Origin: Bacillota bacterium
Lineage (GTDB): Bacteria > Bacillota > Clostridia > Oscillospirales > Ruminococcaceae
Reading direction: 5' to 3'
NCBI GenBank assembly: GCA_023433405.1
Contig: JAEZCT010000020.1
Coordinates: 1 to 64,000, forward strand
DNA: 64,000 nucleotides
Below are positions 17,850 to 27,088 of this stretch, in pieces. A program made the translations under genes and the position numbers. Below the pieces are notes generated by a model that was not told the DNA's origin, made no database searches, and saw only the letters and a list, made by a program, of their open reading frames with translations. The first letter of the stretch is position 1, and each line of letters starts with the position of its first letter.

Positions 17850-17883
17850 CATGCCCCCGGCAGCATACGCTGACGGGGGCATG
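17850..17883. terminator. Hairpin downstream of the first GH4 gene
   Basis: CATGCCCCC and GGGGGCATG arms with inner GCA/TG pairing. No clear U tract, so intrinsic termination is uncertain. Confidence 0.5.
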
Positions 17884-17901
17884 GATGGCAATATGAGCCG
17901 A

Positions 17902-19227
17902 TTAGCCCGAATACTTGGGCAGCCAGTCGCCGTGGGCCTCAATCAAATCATCCACCATGGCGCGAATGTCGTCCAGCGACAGCTCGGCGGCGGTGTGGGG
18001 CTCAAGCATTGCGGCATGGTAGATGTGCTCACGCCTTTTGGTGCGGGCGGCCTCCATTGTGAGCAGATGCACATTAACATGGGTCATGTTCATGGCGGCA
18101 AGCTGCACCGGCAGCCTGCCTGCGTAGCAGGGGGAAACGCCCGAGCCGTCCACCAGGCAGGGAACCTCCACACAGGCCTCCGGAGGCAGGTTCTCGATGA
18201 GCCCCCGGCGGTTGAGGACGTTGCCGCCTATTTTGTAGGGTACGCCCGTAACCATGGCCTCCATGATATGGGAGGCGTATTCCTTGGAGCGCTCATGCTC
18301 AATGACATCCTTCTCGGCAAGTCGTTGGTATTCCTCATTCCAGCCTGCTATCTGGTTAATGCAGCGGCGTGGGTATTCGTCAAGGGGAATGGCAAACCGC
18401 TCAATCAGCTCGGGGTACCGGGACTTAATATAAAAGGGGTTGTATTCGGCGTTGTGCTCGCTGGACTCGGTGCAGTAATAGCCTATTTTCTCAATATAAT
18501 CAAACCGCACCATGTCGCCGTGCTTTTCCCGTGCGTTTTTCTCCGCCGCGCGCCTTTTAATCTCGGGGTATAAATCCTCCCCGTTTTTATCGTTAATCTT
18601 TAACAGCCAACCCATATGGTTAATGCCGGCAATCAGCTCGGTGCGTCCCTCCAGCTTATCCTCCATGCCAAGGGACTCAAACAGGTGCTGGGAGCAAATC
18701 TGCACGCTGTGGCACAGCCCTACGGTCTTTACCCCGGTGTAGGTTTGCAGGTAGCCGGTGAGCATCGACATGGGGTTTGTGTAGTTTAAAAGCCACGCGT
18801 CGGGGCATACCTCCTCAATATCCCGGGCAAAGGCCTCCATGACGGGGATGGTGCGCAGGGCGCGCATGATGCCGCCGATGCCCAGCGTATCGCCGATGGT
18901 TTGGCGCAGACCGAATTTTTTGGGTATCTCAAAATCTGTAATAGTGCAGGGGTCGTAGCCGCCAACCTGTATGGCGTTAACCACAAAGCGCGCGCCGCGC
19001 AGCGCCTCCTTGCGGTTTTCTACACCCAGATAGCTTTTGAGCACCGCCCTGCCGCCCTTGCCCTTGTTAATGGCGGCAAGAATGCACTCGCTTTCCCGCA
19101 GGCGCGCGCCGTCAATATCATACAGCGCGATCTCACAGTCTCCAAGGCTCGGGCTTGACATACAGTCGCCCAGTACATTGCGCGCGAACACGGTGCTGCC
19201 CGCGCCCATAAAGGTGATTTTTAACAT
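17902..19227 (-). CDS. GH4 glycosidase, alpha-galactosidase-type signature
   Basis: 441 aa from the ATG at 19227 (GGGAGG upstream). The N-terminal Rossmann motif [19 protein letters not shown] binds NAD+. The family signature [13 protein letters not shown], the metal/active-site motif GLCHSVQ and GINHMGWLL follow. In GH4 the C-H-S-V variant is associated with alpha-galactosidases such as MelA; this is a family-based guess. GH4 enzymes need NAD+, Mn2+ and a reducing environment, and act in the cytosol. Divergent from an AraC regulator (19385), which likely controls it. Confidence 0.9.
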   Translation of the reverse strand: MLKITFMGAGSTVFARNVLGDCMSSPSLGDCEIALYDIDGARLRESECILAAINKGKGGRAVLKSYLGVENRKEALRGARFVVNAIQVGGYDPCTITDFEIPKKFGLRQTIGDTLGIGGIMRALRTIPVMEAFARDIEEVCPDAWLLNYTNPMSMLTGYLQTYTGVKTVGLCHSVQICSQHLFESLGMEDKLEGRTELIAGINHMGWLLKINDKNGEDLYPEIKRRAAEKNAREKHGDMVRFDYIEKIGYYCTESSEHNAEYNPFYIKSRYPELIERFAIPLDEYPRRCINQIAGWNEEYQRLAEKDVIEHERSKEYASHIMEAMVTGVPYKIGGNVLNRRGLIENLPPEACVEVPCLVDGSGVSPCYAGRLPVQLAAMNMTHVNVHLLTMEAARTKRREHIYHAAMLEPHTAAELSLDDIRAMVDDLIEAHGDWLPKYSG

Positions 19228-19384
19228 CGTTAATACAAACCTCCCGCAGATTAATGGTGACATAAGCATAGCACCCGAGACGCAAATTTGCCATTGGACA
19301 TTGTCTGTTCTTTTTGTCATAATGTTGCTATACTGAAAATAAAGCCGGACGATGGAATGCGGCGATTGTGGCGGAGGAAATGAG

Positions 19385-20209
19385 ATGCAGCGGCATATTT
19401 TAATGAAGAACCCGGGACTTTCGGATATTAACCCCCTGGTGTGCGGCAGTGAAACCTGTGAGCGCGGTCACACCTTTGGCCCCGCCACACGGCACTACTA
19501 TCTTTTTCATTATGTTGTGTCAGGCAAGGGGCGCTTTACCTCACCCAGAGGGGAATATGAGGTGAAGGCGGGGCAGCTGTTTGTCATCCGCCCCGGCGAG
19601 GTGACCGTTTACTCCGCCGACCTTGCCGACCCATGGTATTACTGCTGGATTGGGTTTGAGACCTCCTTGAACATGGAAAGCCTCCTGCTTGGGGAGGATA
19701 TCCTGCATGTCTCTGATTGCTCGCACCTCTTTGAGGCGTGCGCGCTCGCGGACCGGCTGGAGGAGGGGCGGGAGTGGTTTATCTGCGGCAAGCTATTCGA
19801 GCTGCTTGCGGTGCTGCGGGACCGCGCCTCCTCACAAAAGAGCGACGCCGCCCGTTATGTGCGCACGCGCTATGTCCGCATGGCGGAAAACTACATTCAA
19901 AGCCAGTACCTTGAGCCAATACGCATCGAGTACCTGTCACGACGCCTAAACCTCAACCGCAGCTATTTCAGTAAGATATTCAAGGAGGTTACGGGCAAAT
20001 CCCCCCAGCGGTATCTGGTGGATTTCCGGCTGGAAAAGGCCGCCGAGCTGCTCGGGGTCCACCGCCTTTCGCCCGGTGAGGCGGCGCGTCAGGTGGGCTA
20101 CCCCGACCTTTGCACCTTCAGCCGGATGTTCCGCAGCCGCTATGGCGTCTCCCCCCGGGATTACGGCGTGCAGAGCCGTAACAACCACGATGGCAGCCGC
20201 CGGGAATAA
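19385..20209 (+). CDS. AraC-family regulator beside GH4
   Basis: 274 aa from the ATG at 19385 (GGAGG eight bases upstream). N-terminal cupin-like sensing domain (HYVVSGKGRF, GQLFVIRPGEVTVYSAD, WYYCWIGFE). C-terminal double helix-turn-helix: IRIEYLSRRLNLNRSYFSKI and PGEAARQVGYPDLCTFSRMF. Transcribed divergently from the GH4 gene with 157 bp between, so it probably activates it in response to the sugar. Its stop codon TAA (20207-20209) coincides with the left duplication of an adjoining repeat element. Confidence 0.9.
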   Translation: MQRHILMKNPGLSDINPLVCGSETCERGHTFGPATRHYYLFHYVVSGKGRFTSPRGEYEVKAGQLFVIRPGEVTVYSADLADPWYYCWIGFETSLNMESLLLGEDILHVSDCSHLFEACALADRLEEGREWFICGKLFELLAVLRDRASSQKSDAARYVRTRYVRMAENYIQSQYLEPIRIEYLSRRLNLNRSYFSKIFKEVTGKSPQRYLVDFRLEKAAELLGVHRLSPGEAARQVGYPDLCTFSRMFRSRYGVSPRDYGVQSRNNHDGSRRE

Positions 20210-20322
20210 TACCAATCTCCTCAAAAAAGTAGTATTGCAGATAAGAATCTGCGTGAAAACCCATAAACTAAAGCCCTTCACTTATTATTATACATGATAC
20301 ACTTTTCAATCGGATAGCAGTA
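20210..20322 (+). repeat. Palindromic element, degenerate copy abutting the araC-like stop codon
   Basis: TACCAATCTCCTCAAAAAAG, TGCGTGAAAACCCATAAACT, TTTTCAATCGG and AGCAGTA at the end. The left flanking TAA is the stop codon of the preceding gene; the right flank is TTG. Confidence 0.8.
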
Positions 20323-20332
20323 TTGAGTATAA

Positions 20333-20432
20333 TACTAATCTCCTCAAAAAGAGTCGATAAGAATCCGCGTGAAAACCCATAAATTAAAGCTTTTCACTTG
20401 ATTTTTATACTCTTTTAAATCGGATATTAGTA
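20333..20432 (+). repeat. Palindromic element, intact copy
   Basis: 100 bp, TACTAATCTCC to GGATATTAGTA, flanked by TAA on both sides (20330-20332, 20433-20435). Differs from the copy at 7959 by about one base. Confidence 0.9.
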
Positions 20433-20440
20433 TAAAGTAA

Positions 20441-20466
20441 AGGCTGGGAGCCGCGGCTCCCAGCCT
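20441..20466. terminator. Terminator hairpin of the second GH4 gene
   Basis: AGGCTGGGAGCC gc GGCTCCCAGCCT, 12-bp perfect stem, 50 bp beyond the stop codon of the minus-strand gene. Confidence 0.7.
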
Positions 20467-20515
20467 TACGCTATTCCCTTATAAAACAGGACTTTTTTCA
20501 TTCCAGGCTATAAAA

Positions 20516-21907
20516 TCACAGCTTCCAGCCGTCCGGCAGGTACCTCTTGGTGTTTTGCAGCATGGTTTCAAACAGCCTGAGCCCGTCCTCCGGCATGAGG
20601 TTGACCAGGGGGTCGTTCATAAACGCGTCGAAGGCAAGCTCCCTATCGCAGGTCATGGCGGCTGTTAGGATGTTCTCCTGATTCAAAACATGGGGCATAA
20701 TGAGCGGCAGGATGTTAGAAGGCACCTCGCCCGCAAAAACCGGCCCGATGTAATCCCGGCGAAACAGCGCATTGGTCTCCACCACCGTACCCAGAGGAAG
20801 ATTGGGAATCTGCCCGTAGTTTGGAATGTTCACGTTGCTTACCAGCTCCCCAAAGCCCAGGATGGCCTTAATTAGCAGGTGTCCCTCCTCCCCCGAGCCG
20901 TCAAGGGTAATATCCTCCTCGCAGTCCGCCAGCCGCCTGCTGCGCTCAAGCCGCTGCGCAAGGTCATCCTCCCGCCAGTCCACGGTCGTGAGACCAAAGC
21001 ACCAGTCCTTCACCGTGGCGGGATCCTTGAGGTACCACGGCGGCATAAACTCGGCGAGATGACGGTCGCCCGCTGCCGCAATGTGCCCATAGCGGCGGAA
21101 AAGGTCAAACTTTACCCGCTGGGCGGATTTAAAGGAATTGTTCATCCAGTTGGTGTCGTCGCCCCTTGCAAAGCCGATAGCATGGTATTGCTCCACAAAC
21201 TCGCGGTAGAGCGGGAACAGGTCCTCTCCGTCAAAGCTTGCCTTGGTAAACCAGGTGAAATGGTTTATGCCCACCACGTTGACATGAATGCGCTCGCGGG
21301 TAACGCCCTCTATGCCGTACTGCTCCTCCAGCATACTGCACAGCAGCTTTTGGGTGCCAAACACCTCGTGGCAGCAGCCAAACGCCTTGATGCCGGGGAA
21401 TACCTGATACAGGGTGCGCACGCACAGCGACATGGGGTTGGTGTAATTGATAACCCAAGCGTCGGGGCAGTAGTCGCGGATAGCCCTTGCAATCTCCACA
21501 AACATAGGGATGGTGCGCAGGGCGCGAACCAGCCCGCCCGGGCCGACGGTATCGCCCACAGACTGGTATATGCTGAACTTCTCCGGCTCGTGAACGTCCG
21601 AGCGCATCTCCGCAAAGGTGCCGGGAAGGATAGAGATAACCACAAAATCCGCGCCGGTAAGCGCCTCTTGCAGGCTGTAAGCCACGCTGTAGCGCCAGCG
21701 AGATTTTGTGTCGGGATGCGCCGAGATACGCTCGCCGATAATCCGGTTGCGCTCCGCCGCCTCGTGGTCGATATCGTACAGGCGCACCTCTCCCACCATG
21801 TCGCCGTCCAGCGCAAGGTCTTTCATAAACCCCCACGCCCAGCCTCTCGAACCGCCGCCAATGTACGCGACGCGCAGGTTGCGCGCCTTATCACTGCTGT
21901 TATAAAT
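20516..21907 (-). CDS. GH4 glycosidase, alpha-glucosidase-type signature, apparently non-canonical start
   Basis: About 463 aa if initiated at ATT (21907). The NAD-binding motif RVAYIGGGSRGWAWGFMKDL lies before the first ATG (21826), so that ATG would remove the cofactor site. No ATG, GTG or TTG exists between the upstream in-frame TGA and the motif; AGGAAAGAAGGGG followed by TATTTT and ATT suggests ATT initiation. The signature NYTNPMSLCVRTLY, the motif GCCHEVFG (C-H-E-V, associated in GH4 with alpha-glucosidases) and GINHFTWF are intact. It is divergent from the AraC gene at 22037. Confidence 0.85.
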   Translation of the reverse strand: MYNSSDKARNLRVAYIGGGSRGWAWGFMKDLALDGDMVGEVRLYDIDHEAAERNRIIGERISAHPDTKSRWRYSVAYSLQEALTGADFVVISILPGTFAEMRSDVHEPEKFSIYQSVGDTVGPGGLVRALRTIPMFVEIARAIRDYCPDAWVINYTNPMSLCVRTLYQVFPGIKAFGCCHEVFGTQKLLCSMLEEQYGIEGVTRERIHVNVVGINHFTWFTKASFDGEDLFPLYREFVEQYHAIGFARGDDTNWMNNSFKSAQRVKFDLFRRYGHIAAAGDRHLAEFMPPWYLKDPATVKDWCFGLTTVDWREDDLAQRLERSRRLADCEEDITLDGSGEEGHLLIKAILGFGELVSNVNIPNYGQIPNLPLGTVVETNALFRRDYIGPVFAGEVPSNILPLIMPHVLNQENILTAAMTCDRELAFDAFMNDPLVNLMPEDGLRLFETMLQNTKRYLPDGWKL

Positions 21908-22036
21908 AAAATACCCCTTCTTTCCTCTTGACTGACAGTATCAGCATACATACAATATAGGTGGAATATCTACTGTTATATCGCAAAATTAAGCATATAT
22001 TCAATGTATCTTGCAGTTTTGAGGAAAGGAAGCGGC

Positions 22037-22894
22037 ATGAGCGATACCATGATATCCATTCCCGGGCTGCGTGTGGAACGCAGGCGGCGGGAATGCGGCA
22101 CCGATATGACTTCCCGCCACTTTCACAGCTTTTATGAGTTTTATTATTTGTGGGAAGGCCGGCGGCAATACTTTATTAACACAAAAACCTATTCCGTCCA
22201 AGCGGGCGCGGTGGTGTGGATTAACCCGGGGCACATCCACCGAACAAGCGCCGCGGACGACCGCCCCCACGAGCGCACGCTGCTGGAGATTGACGGGCGG
22301 GTGCTCGAAGGCGCACTGGAACAGCTCGAGGGTATACACGCAGGCCCGCTGCAGCAGGTGCAGGCCATGATGCTGCAGCTGGAGGGCGACGAGCGCCGCC
22401 GCATGGAATGGCTGCTGACCGACCTGCTGGCGGAGGGCGCCGAAAAGAGGGCGGGGTATATCGCCTGCATCCGCCTGCGGTTGGAGGAACTGCTGCTTAT
22501 TCTCCTGCGCAGCCGCCCCGCCATTGCGGCGCCCGCCATCGCAAGCGATAAGCACCGAAAAATCTACGAGATTGCGGCATTCATCTCCCAGGAATACGCG
22601 GACATAGCCTCCCTCGATGAGCTTTGCCGGCAGTTTTACCTGAGCAAATCTCACCTATGCCACACCTTTAAAGAGGTAACGGGCATGACGGTACAGGAAT
22701 ACATCACCGCCACGCGCATCAGCAGCGCGCAAAGACTGCTGACCGAAACCCGCGAGGCTGTAACCGACATCACTCAGGCGGTAGGGTACGGCAGTATTAC
22801 GCATTTTGAGCGAATGTTTAAGGAAGCGGTAGGTCTGACGCCGCTGCAATACCGCGCAAAGAATAGGGAACCGTTTGAAAGCGGTGCAGGGTAA
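22037..22894 (+). CDS. AraC-family regulator beside the second GH4 gene
   Basis: 285 aa from the ATG at 22037 (GGAAAGG seven bases upstream). Cupin-type N-terminal domain with SRHFHSFYEFYYLWEGRRQY and the WINPGHIH turn typical of sugar-sensing AraC proteins. C-terminal HTH pair: ASLDELCRQFYLSKSHLCHT and VTDITQAVGYGSITHFERMF. The arrangement copies the first GH4/AraC pair: divergent promoters 129 bp apart. It probably senses the disaccharide processed by its neighbour. Confidence 0.9.
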   Translation: MSDTMISIPGLRVERRRRECGTDMTSRHFHSFYEFYYLWEGRRQYFINTKTYSVQAGAVVWINPGHIHRTSAADDRPHERTLLEIDGRVLEGALEQLEGIHAGPLQQVQAMMLQLEGDERRRMEWLLTDLLAEGAEKRAGYIACIRLRLEELLLILLRSRPAIAAPAIASDKHRKIYEIAAFISQEYADIASLDELCRQFYLSKSHLCHTFKEVTGMTVQEYITATRISSAQRLLTETREAVTDITQAVGYGSITHFERMFKEAVGLTPLQYRAKNREPFESGAG

Positions 22895-23001
22895 CTGACA
22901 AAATATAAGGCTAAAAGCATACGTTTTTCCGGTAATTTGCATGACAGATACATGGAGTTCGCTTTAAGTCGAATATATTTTTGGTTTTTGTAAAAAGGCA
23001 C

Positions 23002-23032
23002 TTGACTTCGAGTAAACTCTCAGTGCTACTAT
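23002..23032 (+). promoter_or_regulatory. MerR-type promoter (19-bp spacer) of the aldo/keto reductase gene
   Basis: TTGACT (23002-23007) and TACTAT (23027-23032) are 19 bp apart, with the dyad GAGTaaACTC inside the spacer. Overlong spacers with a central dyad are the signature of MerR-family-activated promoters. The only MerR gene in the window is at 8158-8547. Confidence 0.65.
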
Positions 23033-23140
23033 AAAGCCGTAACGGTACGGGCCGCTTGCGGCGGCGACCTGCGCGCATAGCCGTATGGCAACAAGCGTGG
23101 TTTGTAGAAGAGAACACAAAAAGCATTGGAGGAAACGAAC

Positions 23141-24265
23141 ATGGCGTATCTGGGACAGGATATTAAAAAGCTGGGCTTTGGTCTCATGAGGCTCCCCATG
23201 ATGGATAACGGCGCAATAGACCTTGAGCAGTCGGCCGAGATGGTGGATCGGTTTCTCGCCAAGGGCTTTACCTATTTCGACACGGCGTATGGGTACATTA
23301 ACGGAAAGTCGGAGGAGGCGGCCAAAACAATCTTGGTGGACCGCTACCCGCGGGAGAGCTTTCAGCTTGCCACCAAGCTGCCCGCGTGGGCAGGGCCAAA
23401 GACCGCCAAAGAGGCGGAGGAGATGTTTTGGACCTCCCTGCGGCGCACGGGCGCGGGATACTTTGATTATTACCTCCTGCACAGCTTAGGAGATACCCGC
23501 ACACAGGCGTTTTACGATTTTCATATCTGGGAGTTTCTCGCCGAGCAAAAGGAGAAGGGGCTTATTAAGCACCTGGGCTTCTCCTTCCACGACAAGGCGG
23601 AGGTGCTGGACGGGATTTTGACCAAGCACCCCGAGATGGAGTTTGTACAGCTCCAAATAAACTACGCCGATTGGGAGAGCCCAACCGTGGAATCGCGCAA
23701 GTGCTATGAGGTTGCGCGCAAGCATAACAAGCCCGTTATTATTATGGAGCCGGTCAAGGGCGGGTCGCTTGCGGTGCTGCCCGAGCGCATGAGCAAATTC
23801 TTTACAGAGTATGATCAAAAAGCCTCGCAGGCCTCCTGGGCGCTGCGCTATGCCGCATCCTTTGACGGGATTGTCACCGTGCTGAGCGGGATGTCAAACC
23901 TTGCGCAGATGGAGGATAACCTCGCCACCATGGAGAACTTTTTGCCCCTTACCGACGGGGAGCGCGCGGTGGTTGCCAAGGTGCAGCAGGTGCTTGAGGC
24001 AACCCCCATTGTGCCCTGCACCGATTGCAGGTACTGCGTGAAGGACTGTCCTCAGGAGATTGACATCCCCGGTATCTTTTCGGCGGTGAACACCTTTAAG
24101 GTGTACGATAACCTGGAGGGCGCAAGGGGACATTACGGCTGGATAACCCGCAGCGGTGCGCGCGCTTCCACCTGCATCGAATGCGGTCAGTGCGAAACCG
24201 CTTGCCCGCAGCACATTCATATTGTTGAGGAGCTTAAAATAACGGTGGAATTGCTGGAGGCATAA
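23141..24265 (+). CDS. Aldo/keto reductase with C-terminal 2x[4Fe-4S] ferredoxin-like domain
   Basis: 374 aa from the ATG at 23141 (GGAGGAAACGAAC). The AKR barrel starts LGFGLMRLPMMDNG and has FTYFDTAYGY with the catalytic Tyr, then KLGFSFHD and IIMEPVKGGSL. The last 80 residues carry CTDCRYCVKDCP and CIECGQCETACP, two ferredoxin-like clusters. This AKR type is widespread in anaerobes and couples reduction of small carbonyl compounds to iron-sulfur chemistry. Expression is probably induced through the MerR-type promoter upstream. It precedes an SDR gene and the nickel cofactor operon in the same direction. Confidence 0.9.
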   Translation: MAYLGQDIKKLGFGLMRLPMMDNGAIDLEQSAEMVDRFLAKGFTYFDTAYGYINGKSEEAAKTILVDRYPRESFQLATKLPAWAGPKTAKEAEEMFWTSLRRTGAGYFDYYLLHSLGDTRTQAFYDFHIWEFLAEQKEKGLIKHLGFSFHDKAEVLDGILTKHPEMEFVQLQINYADWESPTVESRKCYEVARKHNKPVIIMEPVKGGSLAVLPERMSKFFTEYDQKASQASWALRYAASFDGIVTVLSGMSNLAQMEDNLATMENFLPLTDGERAVVAKVQQVLEATPIVPCTDCRYCVKDCPQEIDIPGIFSAVNTFKVYDNLEGARGHYGWITRSGARASTCIECGQCETACPQHIHIVEELKITVELLEA

Positions 24266-24309
24266 GCATACAGGCTCCGTTTTAAAATAATCATAGATGA
24301 GAATCGTAC

Positions 24310-25044
24310 ATGGGGCGGTGCTATATGGGCAGCGACAAAAGCGGGCAAAAGGTTGCGGTGGTTACGGGCGGAACAAGAGGAATCGGGCAGGCCGTTTGCG
24401 CGGAGTTTGTCCGGCGCGGCGACGCGGTATGCGTGATTGACCGGCTGGAAAACAGCTACTTTGTGGGAGACCTTGCCGACGAAGCTGATGTGCGCGCCTT
24501 TGCCAAAAGGGTGCTTGACGAATACGGGCGGGTGGACTACCTTATTAATAACGCCTGTCTGTCGGCGGGAGGGCTGCACAGCTGCACCTACGAGGATTTT
24601 AATTATGTGCTGCGCGTCGGGCTCTCGGCACCCTTTTTGCTTACCCAGCTTTTTATGGAGCATTTTACAGAGCACGCCGCCATCGTCAACATCGCCTCCA
24701 CCCGCTTTCTTATGAGCCAGCAAAACACCGAAAGCTATACGGCGGCAAAAGGGGGGATAGTCTCCCTTACCCATGCCATGGCGGTGACGCTGGCGGGAAA
24801 AGCGCGGGTTAACGCCGTATCCCCGGGCTGGATTGACACCACCCAAGGACTGCTAGAGGAGGCGGACCACGCCCAGCATCCTGCGGGGCGTGTGGGCGTG
24901 CCCCAAGATATCGTAAACGCCGTATTGTTTTTGTGCGATGAGAAAAGCGGCTTTATCACCGGACAAAACCTTGTGGTGGACGGCGGTATGACAAAGCAGA
25001 TGATTTACCACAACGATCTTGGCTGGAGCTTACAGGCTCTGTAG
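24310..25044 (+). CDS. SDR-family oxidoreductase
   Basis: 244 aa (239 if the in-frame ATG at 24325 is used; neither has a strong ribosome site). NAD(P) motif TGGTRGIG, structural NNACLS, catalytic Ser in NIASTRF and Tyr-Lys in SYTAAKGG, then VNAVSPGWIDT. It lacks the usual Asp/Arg-defined second strand, having instead VCVIDRLENSYF and a short following loop, as in compact SDRs. It follows the aldo/keto reductase by 44 bp and may share its transcript. Substrate unknown. Confidence 0.85.
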   Translation: MGRCYMGSDKSGQKVAVVTGGTRGIGQAVCAEFVRRGDAVCVIDRLENSYFVGDLADEADVRAFAKRVLDEYGRVDYLINNACLSAGGLHSCTYEDFNYVLRVGLSAPFLLTQLFMEHFTEHAAIVNIASTRFLMSQQNTESYTAAKGGIVSLTHAMAVTLAGKARVNAVSPGWIDTTQGLLEEADHAQHPAGRVGVPQDIVNAVLFLCDEKSGFITGQNLVVDGGMTKQMIYHNDLGWSLQAL

Positions 25045-25158
25045 GTTTTGCGCGCATAACGACAGCGCAGGGCCATCAAATAGATGAGCTACTATTCTGT
25101 TTTTTATGCAGGATTAGTACGGTATGCAGTTTAATTATATATTAGGAGGAACAGACAA

Positions 25159-26154
25159 ATGCATATGGCAAATTCTCTGCTTTCCCCCGCTGTGTGCGGC
25201 GTAATGCTCGCCGCAAGCGCGGGAGGCGTATCCTATTCTGTAGCGAAGGTCGATAAAGAGGAGCTTCGCAAAAAGGTTCCCATGATGGCGGCAGCGGGCG
25301 CGTTTGTGTTTGCCGCACAGATGGTCAACTATGCCATTCCCGGCACCGGCAGCAGCGGGCATATCGGCGGCGGCATCCTGCTTGCCGCATTGCTTGGTCC
25401 CTTTGCTTCGCTCATTACCATTGCGGCGGTGCTCATCATTCAGGCATTGTTCTTTGCCGACGGCGGGCTGCTTGCCCTAGGCTGCAACATTTTTAATATG
25501 GGCATACTGCCCTGCCTGCTGGTATACCCGCTGGTGTTTAAGCCACTTACCCAAAAGGGAACGTCCATGCTAAAGATTGCGGGTGCGTCGGTGCTCTCGG
25601 TGGTATTGGGGCTGCAGCTTGGCGCTTTCGGTGTGGTGCTTCAAACCCAGGCTTCGGGGATTACGGAGCTGCCCTTCGCCACCTTTGCCGGGCTTATGCA
25701 GCCTATTCACCTTGCCATTGGCGCGATTGAAGGCGTAATTACCGCCTTGGTTTTGGGCATGGTATATAAGATGAACGCAGGTACGCTAAGCGGCTCGTCC
25801 AAGACGGAGACCGCTGGTTCGTACAGAAATGTGGTTATCACGCTGGCTGTCGCCGCGGTGCTGGTGGGCGCGGGGCTGTCCCTTGCCGCCTCCTCCTCCC
25901 CCGACGGCCTGGAGTGGGCAATCTCCAACGTAACAGGCGGGGAGCTCAGCGCTCAGGGCGCAATCTTTGATTGGGCGGAGGGACTGCAGGATGCAACCTC
26001 CTTTATGCCAGATTACGACTTTGCCGCCGGAACCGGCAGCGGAACCTCCGTTGCGGGGCTTGTGGGCGCGGCGCTGACCGCCGTACTCGCGGGCGGAGCG
26101 GGACTGTTGATGATTCGTGCCAGACGGCGCACCGCTGACGCCGCGTCTCGATAG
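25159..26154 (+). CDS. CbiM-CbiN-like nickel/cobalt uptake protein, probably LarMN
   Basis: 331 aa. The mature N-terminus MHMANSLLSPAV supplies the N-terminal amine and His2 that coordinate Ni2+/Co2+ in CbiM/NikM S-components. Six or seven membrane segments follow (HIGGGILLAALLGPFASLIT, NIFNMGILPC). The C-terminal third is an extracytoplasmic segment plus one membrane helix resembling CbiN/NikN, so this is an MN fusion. Because larB, larC and larE come next, nickel is the likely ion. The partner ECF ATPase and T-component genes (larQ, larO) are not adjacent. AGGAGG precedes the start. Confidence 0.88.
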   Translation: MHMANSLLSPAVCGVMLAASAGGVSYSVAKVDKEELRKKVPMMAAAGAFVFAAQMVNYAIPGTGSSGHIGGGILLAALLGPFASLITIAAVLIIQALFFADGGLLALGCNIFNMGILPCLLVYPLVFKPLTQKGTSMLKIAGASVLSVVLGLQLGAFGVVLQTQASGITELPFATFAGLMQPIHLAIGAIEGVITALVLGMVYKMNAGTLSGSSKTETAGSYRNVVITLAVAAVLVGAGLSLAASSSPDGLEWAISNVTGGELSAQGAIFDWAEGLQDATSFMPDYDFAAGTGSGTSVAGLVGAALTAVLAGGAGLLMIRARRRTADAASR

Positions 26155-26236
26155 CGTAACAGGAAAGGCCAGAATACCGCTTCCGGCTACCGGAGGCGGT
26201 ATTGCCTTTTAAAAGCAAGGGGGATGAGAGAAAAGA

Positions 26237-27016
26237 ATGGAAAAGATTACGGAAAAGGAGCGGGTGCTCGAACTTTTGCGCGAGGTGCGATCGGGAACCG
26301 TCCTGCCGGAGGATGCCGTTATGCACCTGCAAACCGCGCCGTTTGAGGACCTGGGTTATGCAAAGATCGATACCCATCGCGGTCTGCGACAGGGTGTGGG
26401 TGAGGTAATCTACGGGCGGGGCAAAACCCCCGAGCAGATTCTTGGCATTCTGCGCCGGATGCAGGAGGCAGGCGCCCGTAATGTGCTGGTTACGCGCATC
26501 GCGCAGGAAACCGCCGACCTTTTAGCGGCGGCCGGCATCCCCTTTGAGCATCACGCCATCGCCCAGCTGGGCATTGCCATGAAGGTACCCCACGAAAAGT
26601 CTGTGGGCTCCATTGTTGTGGCCTCAGGCGGTACCAGCGATATGGGGGTGTGTGAGGAGGCGGCACTCACCGCCGAGACCCTCGGCAACCGGGTCACCCG
26701 GCTTTATGACGTGGGCGTCGCGGGGCTTCACCGCCTGCTTGCCCAGCAGGAGACACTAGCCCGCGCGCGGGTAATTATTGCCGTAGCGGGGATGGAGGGC
26801 GCTCTAGCCAGCGTTATCGGTGGGCTGGTAAGCTGTCCGGTTATTGCCGTACCCACCAGCGTGGGCTATGGGGCAAATTTTGGCGGGCTTGCCGCGCTGC
26901 TTGCCATGCTCAACTCCTGCGCAAGCGGGGTTTCGGTCGTAAATATCGATAACGGGTTTGGGGCGGGCTACCTGGCCAACAGCATCAACAGGATGGAAAG
27001 TCCGGGTGCGGTCTGA
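26237..27016 (+). CDS. larB: Nickel pincer cofactor biosynthesis protein LarB
   Basis: 259 aa. The C-terminal two thirds form an AIR-carboxylase-like (PurE) fold: VASGGTSDMGVCEEAALTAE, RVIIAVAGMEGALASVIGGL, CPVIAVPTSVGYGANFGGLA. The N-terminal segment (ELLREVRSGTVLPEDAVMHL) is the usual LarB leader. LarB carboxylates and hydrolyses nicotinic acid adenine dinucleotide, the first step to the nickel-pincer nucleotide cofactor of lactate racemase-type enzymes. GATGAGAGAAAAG precedes the ATG. Second gene of the lar operon. Confidence 0.93.
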   Translation: MEKITEKERVLELLREVRSGTVLPEDAVMHLQTAPFEDLGYAKIDTHRGLRQGVGEVIYGRGKTPEQILGILRRMQEAGARNVLVTRIAQETADLLAAAGIPFEHHAIAQLGIAMKVPHEKSVGSIVVASGGTSDMGVCEEAALTAETLGNRVTRLYDVGVAGLHRLLAQQETLARARVIIAVAGMEGALASVIGGLVSCPVIAVPTSVGYGANFGGLAALLAMLNSCASGVSVVNIDNGFGAGYLANSINRMESPGAV

Positions 27017-27088
27017 TTGCGGTTGTCAAGGCACCGGATGAAACAACCCCGGCGGCAGGATACCGCCTTGAAAACAGGGAGGTTCTGA

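Larger units (their letters stand above)
17547..17901. other. Intergenic region with truncated repeat and hairpin
   Basis: About 355 bp. Contains GCACAATCT tandem motifs near 17752-17775 (CTGCACAATCTGCACAATCTG), a truncated palindromic element and the hairpin at 17850-17883. No gene is supported. Confidence 0.5.
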
